Shown: positions 54,525-64,000 of the stretch, piece after piece | Numbering within the stretch: the first letter of the stretch is position 1 | Layout of the letters: every line of letters begins with the position of its first letter | Source: Bathynomus jamesi | Taxonomy: Eukaryota > Arthropoda > Malacostraca > Isopoda > Cirolanidae | Assembly: GCA_023014485.1 (NCBI GenBank) | Contig: JAJOZX010008838.1 | Span: forward strand, 62,001 to 126,000 | Length of the DNA stretch: 64,000 nucleotides | Direction of reading: 5' to 3' | Made by a program: the position numbers and the translations under genes | The notes under the pieces: generated by a model | What the model was told of the DNA's origin: nothing | The model's database searches: none | Seen by the model: only the letters and a program-made list of their open reading frames with translations

Positions 54525-55761
54525 CTATATGATCAAAAGTATTCGGACACCCCGGAAAATCCGCATTTCTGCAAATATCACCTTCGCCGAAAGGTATGCT
54601 GGGAAAAAGCGTGGCGAAACTATAATGCTGAGGTGTTCTGTTAAGTTATCAGTAACTGTTGTGAAGCCATGCCGCGCGGACGTGAACTCTCCGAGTTCCA
54701 ACGTGGACTCGTCATCGGATGTTATTTAAGTAACGTTTCTATACGAAACATTGCAGCCAAACAGGATATACCAAAGTCGACTGTAGCGGATGTTATCATG
54801 AGATGGAAGCACGACGGTGCAACTAACGCGAAAAAACGTTCCGGACGACCACGCAAACTGACGGACGTGATAGAAGAAGTCTGGTACGACATGTCAAGAA
54901 GTCCCGCACGTCCTCTGCCGCTTCCATCGCTGAGGAGGTAGGAAGAGCATCCGGTACCTCCGTTAGTACTGTAACTATCCGCAGAGAGATGCACAGACTC
55001 GGTTATTATGGTAGAGCAGCTGTACACAAGCCACTGATTACAAAAGTTAATGCCACGCGTCGTTTGGCCTGGTGTGTCTCCCGTCGTTCCTGGACCGTGG
55101 AGGACTGGAAAACTGTTCTTTGGAGCGACGAGTCGCGGTATTCACTCTTCCAGTCTGATGGGCGTGTTTGGGTGTGGCGACAGCCCGGAGAACGGCTTCT
55201 TCCTGACTGTGTACGTCCAACGGTGAAGTTCGGTGGAGGGTCCATCATGGTATGGGGTTGTTTTTCCTGGCTAGGGCTCGGCCCGTTGGTTGTTATACCC
55301 ACTACCATGAACGCTGACGTTTATCTCGACGTTCTGGACAATTCGGCCCTCCCTACACTGTGGCAATACTACGGAGATGGCCATTGTTTGTTTCAACAGG
55401 ATCGAGCTCCCTGCCATACTGCAAGGCGTGTGCAGGACTGGTTTCGTGAAAATAAGGTGGATTTGTTAGACTGGCCTGGTCAGAGCCCCGATCTGAACCC
55501 AATCGAGCACATGTGGGACGAACTGGAGCGACGGATACTAAACCGCACACCACGCCTGGCTTCACTTGCATCTCTTGCATCAGCTCTGCAAGAGGAATGG
55601 CGAGCCATTCCTGCACAGACTTACCGAAAACTGGTGGAAAGTATGCCTCGACGTGTTGACGCTGTAATAAAAGCAAAGGGTGGACCTACTGGTTACTAAA
55701 TGCCATAATAAAACCATTTTCCCCAAAACCATGCGGTGTCCGAATACTTTTGATCATATAG
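54525..55761 (+). mobile_element. Tc1 element, almost intact
   Basis: Inverted repeats CTATATGATCAAAAGTATTC and so on for at least 27 bp at both ends (54525-54551, 55735-55761) in (TA)n. Total 1.24 kb, normal for Tc1. Confidence 0.9.
54669..55699 (+). pseudogene. Tc1 transposase (DD34E) with a single frameshift
   Basis: It starts MPRGRELSEFQRGLVIGCYL. Helix-turn-helix with a GRPR hook ([12 protein letters not shown]) near residues 55-68; one base appears missing near 54866, after which the frame continues uninterrupted to the end. Catalytic residues are intact: [36 protein letters not shown], with 34 residues between Asp 2 and Glu. Length (about 343) matches Tc1. Confidence 0.9.
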
Positions 55762-55763
55762 TG

Positions 55764-55814
<51 letters not shown>

Positions 55815-56161
55815 CGTAAGGTCAGTGAGGAATTCAATTGTAGATGTTCATAAAATCTGTGACAGTGCAGATTTGATACTCCTGCAAGAGCATGGGCTAC
55901 CTAAGCAAGAGCTAAAATTCCTCTCTACCATCCATGATGACTTTATGTACCATGCGTCATCAGCAGTAGACTTGTCAGATGAGTTAATATACGGTAGGCC
56001 TTTTGGTGGTGTTGCTTTCTTAATAAGGAAAAATTTGTCAAAACATTTAAAATTTTTAATAATCGATAATGTAAGGTTGTTAGGCATTGAATTACAAGTG
56101 AACAATGATTGTATATTAATTGTAAACTGCTATATTCCATACAAAAAACGGCAGTAATCTA

Positions 56162-56561
56162 CAGGGTGTCCCGTAAGTCTGGAACCATAGGGAAAAATGA
56201 TAAACACGGCAATAAAAACGCGGAAGAGACTTTGGGGACTGTTTGTGAAATGAGCGAGGATGGTAGCGGCTGTGTCATCGTCGGTGGATGTCTTCGGAGG
56301 TTCACTGCGTGGTTTATCTACTATGGATCCCGTTTCCCTGAACTTTGCTACAAGTTTGCCGACACAGCTGTGTGTTATCGGCGCGCGGTCCGGATGCAAT
56401 CTGTTAAATTCCTCAGCGACCTCCCTCTGACTCCGATTTCCTACGAGCAGAATTACCTGGATGCGTTCTTCCTTACTCAAAGACATCATGGGCACTTGCA
56501 TAAACGGTAAAACATGAATTACTTATTTTATCCTATAGTTCCAGACTTATGGGACACCCTG
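56162..56561 (-). mobile_element. Tc1/mariner MITE with transposase N-terminus
   Basis: CAGGGTGTCCCGTAAGTCTG at left, inverted at right, TA on both sides (56160-56161, 56562-56563). The minus strand encodes MMSLSKEERIQVILLVGNRS and a DNA-binding region, then runs into the other end; all catalytic residues are missing. Confidence 0.87.
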
Positions 56562-58647
56562 TAGATGAATACATTCATTTGCTGTATAAAATTAAGTCAT
56601 TATCAGATAACCCCAAATATTCTCACTGTATAATAATGGGGAGACTTTAACGCGTATGTGAACTCGGAATTCTTTGTAGAATTGGGCAACATGTGCGAGT
56701 CGGCCAAATTAAATATAAGTGATGTAGATGTACTGTATTAGGGGTAACCAGTGGTAATTTTACATACGTTAGTGATAGGAGTGGTACCACCAGGTGGATT
56801 GATCATTGTCTCACTAGTAATAATCTAAAGTATCGAATTGTTAGAGTTCATATTCTGCATGATTTCCTTCTTTCTGATCATAAACCATTAGAACTAATTA
56901 ATTAATCCTACCAATTTATGCGCAACACGATATCTCAAATGATTCTCACTCTAAACTCGTAGATAGGTATTATAGTAGATAGTATCCCTGTTAAGAGAAG
57001 CAGGAAGCCCCCTCATTAAATCTTACAACTATCATACTAAGATTATTCCTGGATGGAATTATTTTATTTCCCCCCTGAAGAGGGAATCGAAAAACGCCTA
57101 CGATTTGTGGTTTTCATGGTAGACCCAGATTAGGACCAGTATACATGAATATGTGTAGAAGTAGGGGGTCAGTATAAGGCGGCCATAAGACAATATAAAC
57201 AGGAAGAAGAGTCTATTCGAGCATCAAAAGCCTGTGAAGCTCATAAATAATAATGATAAATTTTGGAAATTTGTTAGGAATCAAACGGGTGTCAAAAGTG
57301 TCCTCCCTCTGACAATCGATGGGGTGTCGGGGGAGGATGAAATTGCAAAGCTGTGGAAAAACCACTACTCTACATTCTTAACAGTATGAGTAGGGGTAAT
57401 CTTAAGACAGATTGCAGCGAAACGCCTGTGGGAGGGGCAAGGGAAAATACTTTGATATCAGTTCCTGAAGTAAAGAGGTTAATTAAAGAGTTAAAGACTG
57501 GTTCTGCGTCAGGGGTAGATGACCTATCGAATGAGCACTTAAAATATGGCAATGACGTAGTATGTCTGCATATATCATTGCTCTTATCTGCCATGCTTGC
57601 TCATAGCCATATCCCTGCAGAGTTCATGAGGGTATATATCTTGCCTCTTGTCAAAAATAAGTATGGAGACATTCTGTCCAGGAATAATTACAGGCCTATT
57701 GTTGTCGCTTCCTGCTTCTCGAAACTACTAGAAAAACTCTTGTTACTCCGATTAAATGATTACCTATGAACATCTCCTAATCAGTTTGGTTTTAAAAGGT
57801 CCCACTCAACTGATCTGTGTATCTATGTACTTAAAGAAACAATATCTAAATACATTGGCAGTAATTCAACTTTTCATAGCTGTTTCCTAGATATAAGTAA
57901 GGCATATGATAGAGTGAACCACAATATTTTCTCTCCCCTGTGCTGTTTAATGTGTATATTGACAGATTAATTGCTTCATTTAATGAGACAACAGTGGAAT
58001 GTTGTATAGATAACACACAAGGATAAATAACTTAGTTTATGCCGATGATATGGTCTTAATAAGTCCCTCTATTAAAGGTCTGGATCGGCTACTAAAAGTC
58101 TGCGAAGTGTATTTGCAGAAACATGATATTCTTTTTAATGTTACAAAAACTAAGGTTATGCAATTTCATCCTAAAAGCTGTAATCAGCCAGCTGATATTA
58201 GGTTTAAAATGAAAGGTGAAGTAATTGAGGAAGTACAAGAGTTTAAGTATTTGAGTCAAACTATTAGCAGCTCCTTGAGTGATGACTTGGATATAAGAAA
58301 ATCTTAAAGCCTTTGTGCTAAAGCGAATATGACTATAAGGAACTTTCGGTTCTGTACAAGTGAAGCTAAAGACACTTGTACTTTCTGCAGTAATATATAC
58401 GGACAGCAACTCTGGGTGAATTATAAAAAAGGTTCTGGCAGAACCCCAAATTTGATGTACAACAGGTCTTTTTAGACTCTTACATAAATTACCTCCGAGA
58501 TGCTTAGCTTCGCAATGTTTGCTACCCGCAATGTCTCGAGCTTCCCGAGTTAACAAGACGTGCTCAACAGTCTAATGCAAAGAATTAAAAATTCAACCAA
58601 CCCGATTGTCCAAGTTATCCATGAGTCCTGCTGTTTATCCTCTAAGC

Positions 58648-59262
58648 CAGTGGTCTCCAAAGTTGGGTGCGCGAAGAAAATTTGATGATTCGGATTTATC
58701 ATTGTTTTTTTGTAGAAAGTTTTTGAATTTCAAGATGATGACCGGGAAAGAAAATACTCGCTAACACAGTCATTCCTAGGAATTTGCGAGATAGTATCCG
58801 CGATATCGTTTACTTGAGATTAAAATTTAGCAAACTAAATATCACAATTCGAGATCGCCGCATTATTTTGTAAAATAACAGTTGATTGACAATCAGGGAA
58901 GATACAAGTTTACGAACTGAATTTCAACAGAAAACTGTGCACAAGTGGTGGATTGGATTAAAAAATGAGTACCCAGATTTAGTAAGCGCAGCGAACGATG
59001 CGCTCCTTCCATTTGGATCTATTTATCTGTGTGAGGTGTCTTTTTCTGCTGTGATAGGTATTAAAACCAAGAATCGAAATAAACTGAACTTGGAACCGGA
59101 CCTTCGAATCGCTGTATCACAAAGTAAGTGTCAAACCAAGATTTTCAGAAATTATGAAGCACAGTCAGCCACATTGTTCTCATTAAATTATATTGGTAAG
59201 TATATCTTCACCCTTTCGTATTTCTGTTGTATACTATCAATTTACTAGTAAATAATAAAAGG

Positions 59263-59299
<37 letters not shown>

Positions 59300-59380
59300 A
59301 TCTTCATGTTCATTAGGGGTGCGTGTTATTTATTTTGGCTGATTAAAGGGTGCGTGATCAAAAAAGTTTGGAGAACACTG
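58648..59380 (+). mobile_element. hAT element inserted in LINE 3' region
   Basis: CTCTAAGC duplicated at 58640-58647 and 59381-59388. Ends CAGTGGTCTCCAAAGTTGGG and complement of CAGTGTTCTCCAAACTTTTT. Frame 58886-59206 includes PFGSIYLCEVSFSAVIGIKT and LEPDLRIAVS, a ZBED5/Buster-like hAT C-terminus. Catalytic core gone. Confidence 0.9.
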
Positions 59381-59569
59381 CTCTAAGCTATGGAATTCTT
59401 GGTACGAAAACGTCTGTCTGTAGTTCCACTTAACTCTGACATTACTGTATTATTTCTAATCAACTGTATATATTTCTATCCTTAGTATGTGAACTGTCAT
59501 TGTATTAATATTTGTCATATTGACTATAGTCTGCCAATAAACCTTTTCATTTTAATTTATATATATATA

Positions 59570-60951
59570 CAGGGTCCGCAAAAAAAAGGAGCATGACGAA
59601 AATTGCTCTCACGCCCGCATTTTTTGCCGGACCCTTAAATGTTATATATCTAGCTAAAGATAAAAGAGCCCACAGTTGTATAAACAAATTTCATCCAAAT
59701 CGGTCATAAAATAAATATTTTATGGCCACAAACGTGCAATGACTAAAAAAAGTGAATTTCCGCGTAAAAATTTAGTTTTTCTCATTACAAATTATTTTTT
59801 TCAGATGCCTAAATAATTTTAATCAATAAAAATGATAATATGCCCTTTTCTAAAGAAGATAAAATATTAATAAAACATTATAGACTTGATAAAATTTATG
59901 GCGCAATAAAATTATTACAAGAGTTTCCGAATAAACCATGGTCGAAAGGAGGTTTGGACAAGCTGTTAAGAAAAATCGACGAAACTGAAAGTACTGAAAG
60001 GAAACAAGGAAGGCGGGAGGCCAAGATCAGTTCGAACCGAAGAAAACATCAGAGATGTGGAACTAAGAATTTGTAGTCAAGAAGGCAGACCAGGGACTCA
60101 CGTGACACCGTCCAGAATTGCTAATGAGTTGAGCATATCCGAAAGTAGCGTCAGAAACATTATTAAAAACGACCTTGAACTAAAACCTTATAAACGGATA
60201 CACGGGCAGAAATTAACTGAAATTAACGAACAGAAAAGAGTTGTTTTTCTGAACGCATGTTAAGAAATATCACTCCCGAAAAAGTAGACCTCGGCTTTTT
60301 TACTGACGAAAAGAAGTTTACGGTAGAACCACCGCGAAATTCCCAAAATGACAGAGTGTAGCAAAAGATCCGAAATGTCGAACATTTGAAAGAAGTTATC
60401 GTACAAAAATGGGAAGAAATTACCCAAGATCAAGTAGATAAAGCTATAGATCAATTTAGGCCCCGATTACGAAGGGTTGTAGAGGTTTCTGGCAAACATA
60501 TCGAACAATTTTTATATTCTTATAATTTCGTTTTCTTTGGAAATTGTAAAATTATATGACATGTTGTAGTAAAACTTTTATATTTTTTTTAATTTTTGAC
60601 GTATTGACATGAAATTTGGTACTAACTTAGTTTATTTGTTGCTTATTTGCCTAAAATAAATTATTTGTCATTATGTGTAAAAATAAATGTACAGTAAACA
60701 TTTCTGGCAAATATATCGAACAATTTTTATAGTCTTATAATTTCGTTTTCTTTGGAAATTGTAAAATTATATGACATGTTGTAGTAAAACTTTTATATTT
60801 TCTTTAATTTTTGACGTATTGACATGAAATTTGGTACTAACTTAGTTTATTTGTTGCTTATTTGCCTAAAATAAGTTATTTGTCATTATGTGTAAAAATA
60901 AATGTACAGCAAACATTTTCGTCATGCTCCTTTTTTTTTTTTGCGGACCCG
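59570..60951 (+). mobile_element. mariner/IS630-type element, core deleted
   Basis: Ends GGGTCCGCAAAAAAAAGGAG and its mirror at 60951. Same protein family as 23919-25270 but different ends. A 215-bp tandem duplication (60486-60700, 60701-60915) expands its 3' part. Confidence 0.85.
59840..60530 (+). pseudogene. mariner-group transposase, frameshifted, catalytic core missing
   Basis: It starts MPFSKEDKILIKHYRLDKIY, with helix-turn-helix and the SQEGRPGTHVTPSRIANEL block after a frameshift near 60015. First Asp is in GFFTDEKKFTV. It then jumps to the C-terminal helix QKWEEITQDQVDKAIDQF. The region with the second and third catalytic residues is deleted. Confidence 0.82.
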
Positions 60952-61189
60952 ATATATATATATATATATATTAAAACTTCTATCGAAAACTTCGTAATTT
61001 ACGCATTTTCTTTATATGCAAGGCTTAGCACATTACATTTTCTTGAACTTTGATTGAATATATTACAATTTTATATAGTAAATTCAAGGCTTTATTTCCT
61101 CATCTGCGTACAAAACTCCAAATACAACTAATCTGAAAGAAGAGAAAACAATATTTATTAGTATATCAAAGTCAATTATATAGTAACAT
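60952..61189. other. AT-rich spacer
   Basis: A short (TA)n tract followed by AT-rich DNA with no recognised feature. Confidence 0.4.
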
Positions 61190-62375
61190 GTGCGAAGAAT
61201 GTCATAATATCAGAAAAACAACACAAAAATTCACCTTAAAAATGTTTTGCCTGGCTCTATCGTTTGTAGGTCTTGGATGGCTGGTCAAGTTGCAATATCC
61301 AGCAGAAATCAGCAAGCATTGCGGGACTCCATTTACCTTTGTAGCGTGTTTCCATTGTTGCAACATCTTGATGGAATCTTTCTCCATGCTCGTCACTCAC
61401 ATCAAATAGGTTGTCAGGAAAAAAAGATAAATGTGAGTGGAGGAAATGCAGTTTGAGTGACATTTTTCAACCCAGACGTTGGTAACTTTGCAGTAGTTGA
61501 TCTACTAGTGCCTTGTAATTGACGTCTGTGGCTGCCAAGAAAACCGTTGCAGATGTTCTTGAAAGAATGCCAAGCTGCTAACTCCACGTCATTCATTGCC
61601 TTATCAAAATAATTGTCAAGCAAGAGGTGGCGTATTTGTGGACCTACAAACACACCTTCCTTAATTTTGGCTTCACTTAGTTTGGGGAACTTTCCTAACA
61701 GGTATTTGAATGCTGGAAGATCCTTGTTCATTGCCTTGACCAGTTGTTTGATGAGACCAAGTTTAATGTGCAGTAGTGGCAACAAAATCTTGTCCTTCGG
61801 AACCATTGGAGCATTAGCTACATTGAACGTACCTGGAATGACTGAGTCACGTGGTGGCCAAACTTTGCGGGTGTAATGCTGTGCTCAGGCCCGACTGTCC
61901 CACATACATAAAAAGCACATATATTTGGTGAACCCAGTCCGCAGTCCTGTTAGGAGTGCAACAACCTTTAAGTCAGCACAGATAGACCAGCAGTGCTCGG
62001 AATACTTGATACAGTCGAGAATGAAACCAAGGTTATCATGAGTCTCCTTCAAGATAACAATGTGCAACTGGTATAGAAGGTAAAATTACCATTGTGCAGC
62101 AACACTGCCTTCACACTGTAGGTTGATGCATCAATAAAAAGTCTTCAGTCTTGGGAATCATATTGCACCTCAAAGGTATTGAATAAGCCATAAATGTCAT
62201 TACAGAAACAAAGGTTGTCCTGCATAGAAAAAAAGTGTGTGTCGGGTTGGGGTGGGGGGAGAACGGAACAGCTGTCTAAGGTCGAAACCGTTAAATTTGA
62301 GAACTCCCCCCCCCCCTGTGATTTCAAATGGAAGGAGCAAAACCAAAATGATGTACCGCCAAAACTATGCATTCT
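61190..62375 (-). pseudogene. GERFHQD-family protein, subfamily 2, decayed
   Basis: Order on the minus strand: LCFCNDIYGLFNTFEVQYDS, HCWSICADLKVVALLTGLRT, GFTKYMCFLCMWDSR, ILLPLLHIKLGLIKQLVKAM, VFVGPQIRHLLLDNYFDKAM, LHFLHSHLSFFPDNLFDVSD, EHGERFHQDVATMETRYKGK. This covers most of the protein seen at 62778-64000 but with several frameshifts and clear divergence, so it is an older, distinct lineage. No ends were found. Confidence 0.8.
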
Positions 62376-62495
62376 GAAACCGTGTATATAAAGGGTCTAG
62401 TATATCATATTCACTCTCAAAATACAAAAAACTGATACACAAAAACTGATATGTGTTTCATAATGTACACCCTTTGAAAAGCATAAAAATGATAA

Positions 62496-64000
62496 CACTG
62501 GGCAACACGTATTTTATTGAATGATATCTGACACTTGATTCTAGGTAATTTGGGTGTGCTGAATACGAATTTCAACTCGGTTTGGCTCTATCAGGTCCTG
62601 ATTCTTGTCGACAGCCTATGTGCCATTTTCCAGATTTTTCAAATTAGGACTAAAAAATTAAGTCGTGTGTTAAATTTTTTTTTCAAGTTTCAGGAATACA
62701 AGCAGTTCAAACTACAGTAAAATTACATTATAATGATAGAAATGACTTAAAATAAAAAACAAACAGATATGAAGCTTTCACTGTGGCAAAAATTTTCTTT
62801 TGTAAGACTTTCTAGCGTATTTGCTTGTTGATGGCAGGTCTCTTTTCAAGCACCAGCAGTAATCAGCCATCATGTGGGAATCCCAGTGGCCTTGGTACCG
62901 TTCCTCCATAATTTTGATATCTTGGTGGAATCTCTCCCCTTGTTCGTCACTTACATCACCTAAATTACTTGGAAATTGGTCAAGATGGCTATTCAAAAAA
63001 TGCATTTTTATGCTCATATTGCAACCTAACTCTTTGTAGTCCCTTAAAAGTTTTTTTACGATTTCTTCGTAGTTATCTGCCCTATAATTGCCTAAAAAGT
63101 TTTCTATCAAGTCCACGAATGAGAACCAGCCATTTTTTTCGCGTTCATTCATGACATTAGGAAAATTGCTGTCTTTAATCATTGTTCTTATTTGTGGACC
63201 GTCGAAAATTCCCGCCTTGATTTTTTCATAACTTAAACTTGGAAATTTTGAAGTTATGTATTTGAAACACTCGCCGTTCGTATCTAAAGCTTTTACATAT
63301 TGTTTAATGAGGCCTAGTTTTATATGCAGAGGAGGAAATATGATTTTATCTCTGCTCACTAAAGGTGGATTAATTACGTTTTTTTCTCCGACAGTAAGTG
63401 ATGTTCGTGCTGGCCAGATTTGTTTGAAATAATGTTCTTCCTTGGCTCTGCTGTCCCATAAGCAAAGGAAGCAGGGATATTTAGTATACCCTCCTTGTTG
63501 TCCTAGCAGAAAATTAACCATTTTTAAGTCAACACATATGATCCACTCGTGCTCCCTATATTTGATAAGATTTAAAACCTTTTCTATATGTTCATACTTT
63601 TCTTTTAATTTTGTTGAGTGCCCAATCGGTATCGAGCCGTATAGATTGCCATTATGCAACAACACCACTTAAGACTTCTTTTCGAACTGTCTAAAAACAA
63701 GCGCCAATCATTTGCATCGTAAGACTCAACCCCCCATCTTCTTTAACAAACCAACTATGTCGCAGCAATATACTAAACTATCCTCTGTTCTAAAATATTT
63801 AACAAGTTCTTCTTCTCTTTTTCTGTAAAATGAAATGTATGTGTTTGAAGTAAGCAAGTTTTTCTCTTTAAGTCTTGAAGCTAAAATTTCCGCAGCCTTT
63901 TTGGCAAATTTAGATCCCTTACAAGATCATTCAACTCGGCCTGGTTAAACTTTTGCGGATCGTTTTGACTTTCAAATACGCTGGGGTCAAAATCGGTGTC
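62496..64000 (-). mobile_element. CACTG-ended element carrying the GERFHQD gene (runs off the window)
   Basis: It begins CACTGGGCAACACG, two changes from the end of the 1644-2665 element, and the next 70 bases share its subterminal order (TTCTAGGTAATTTGGGTGTG against TTTTTAGGTAACTTTGGTGT). The far end lies beyond 64000. Confidence 0.7.
62778..64000 (-). CDS. GERFHQD-family protein, candidate DDE-type transposase (partial)
   Basis: Function unknown. The open frame 62778-63668 (about 296 codons) extends upstream to the window edge through three one-base shifts, all in homopolymers (about 63672, 63731-63736, 63894-63900). Ordered motifs: DWRLFLDSSKRSLK, WIICVDLKMVNFLLG, KYPCFLCLWDSRAK, PPLHIKLGLIKQYVKAL, IFDGPQIRTMIKD, NMSIKMHFLNSHLDQFP, DEQGERFHQDIKIMEERYQG, terminal KSYKRKF. 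Two acidic positions, a CxxC, a conserved His and a late Glu would fit an RNase-H-fold transposase with a zinc insertion. This is inference from pattern only. Its location inside an element with CACTG ends supports the idea. Alternative: a passenger gene of the element. Confidence 0.75.

Larger units (their letters stand above)
55804..59545 (+). mobile_element. LINE, 5'-truncated and decayed, with two insertions
   Basis: Endonuclease: NVRSVRNSIVDVHKICDSAD, LILLQEHGL, GRPFGGVAFL. After the MITE it continues SDNPKYSHCIIMG and FLLSDHKPL. Reverse transcriptase frame 57353-57769: SASGVDDLSNEHLKYG, NNYRPIVVASCFSKLLEKLL; then CFLDISKAYDRVNH, a deletion, and VYADDMVL. The 3' end carries AATAAA near 59537. 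Clade probably CR1/L2-like; not certain. Confidence 0.8.

Overview
This window is eukaryotic and almost entirely transposable-element DNA. I found no prokaryotic operon structure. The spliceosomal-type intron in the Merlin relic (10049-10148), the tRNA- and 5S-derived SINEs, the CR1/L2-type LINEs, Penelope-like elements, Helitron, hAT, IS630-Tc1-mariner, Merlin and Harbinger remnants all fit an animal. Short (TTAGG)n tracts (39465-39491, 3194-3230) and the transposon mix suggest an arthropod; the exact group is not decidable from sequence alone.

Layout. 1-3.9 kb: a hAT-type MITE split by another hAT element, then a 1-kb element with CACTG termini that carries a fragment of an unnamed protein family. 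3.9-8.4 kb: two Tc1/mariner (DD41D) elements rebuilt as large palindromes. 8.4-11.1 kb: a LINE 3' end, then two 5S-rRNA-derived SINEs, one split by a Merlin element. 11.1-12.5 kb: the only plausible host exon (11809-12467, 195 codons from an ATG, AG acceptor and GT donor). 13-18.1 kb: a nearly complete CR1/L2-like LINE broken by a hAT. 18.1-23.9 kb: low-complexity DNA, a fold-back element, two more palindromic elements and dimeric tRNA-SINEs. 23.9-32.7 kb: mariner, Tc1, LINE, Penelope and SINE remnants. 32.9-45.0 kb: a deep nest. A mariner holds a Tc1-like element, which holds a CR1 LINE and a Helitron, each of which holds further elements. 45-53 kb: two inverted Penelope-like copies, a second CR1 LINE with an intact esterase-type ORF1, and a hAT with hexamer arrays. 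53-61 kb: MITEs, a nearly intact Tc1 and a decayed LINE with two insertions. 61.2-64 kb: two diverged members of the same unnamed family as at 2.0 kb, one still with a long open frame.

In-window duplicates repeatedly give empty sites, so many boundaries and target-site duplications (TSDs) are read directly rather than guessed. The strongest candidate for something undescribed is the family marked by the motif GERFHQD: it lies inside an element with 12-bp perfect CACTGCCCAACA ends and a 3-bp TTA duplication, and its residue pattern (LFLDSS, CVDLKMV, CFLC, LHIKLGL, GERFHQD) resembles a zinc-insertion DDE/D transposase. Second is the frequency of palindromic rebuilding of transposons. Third is the dissection of the 12-kb nest. 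The single intact transposase reading frame is the DD41D gene at 42906-43970. No virus, toxin or CRISPR array was seen.
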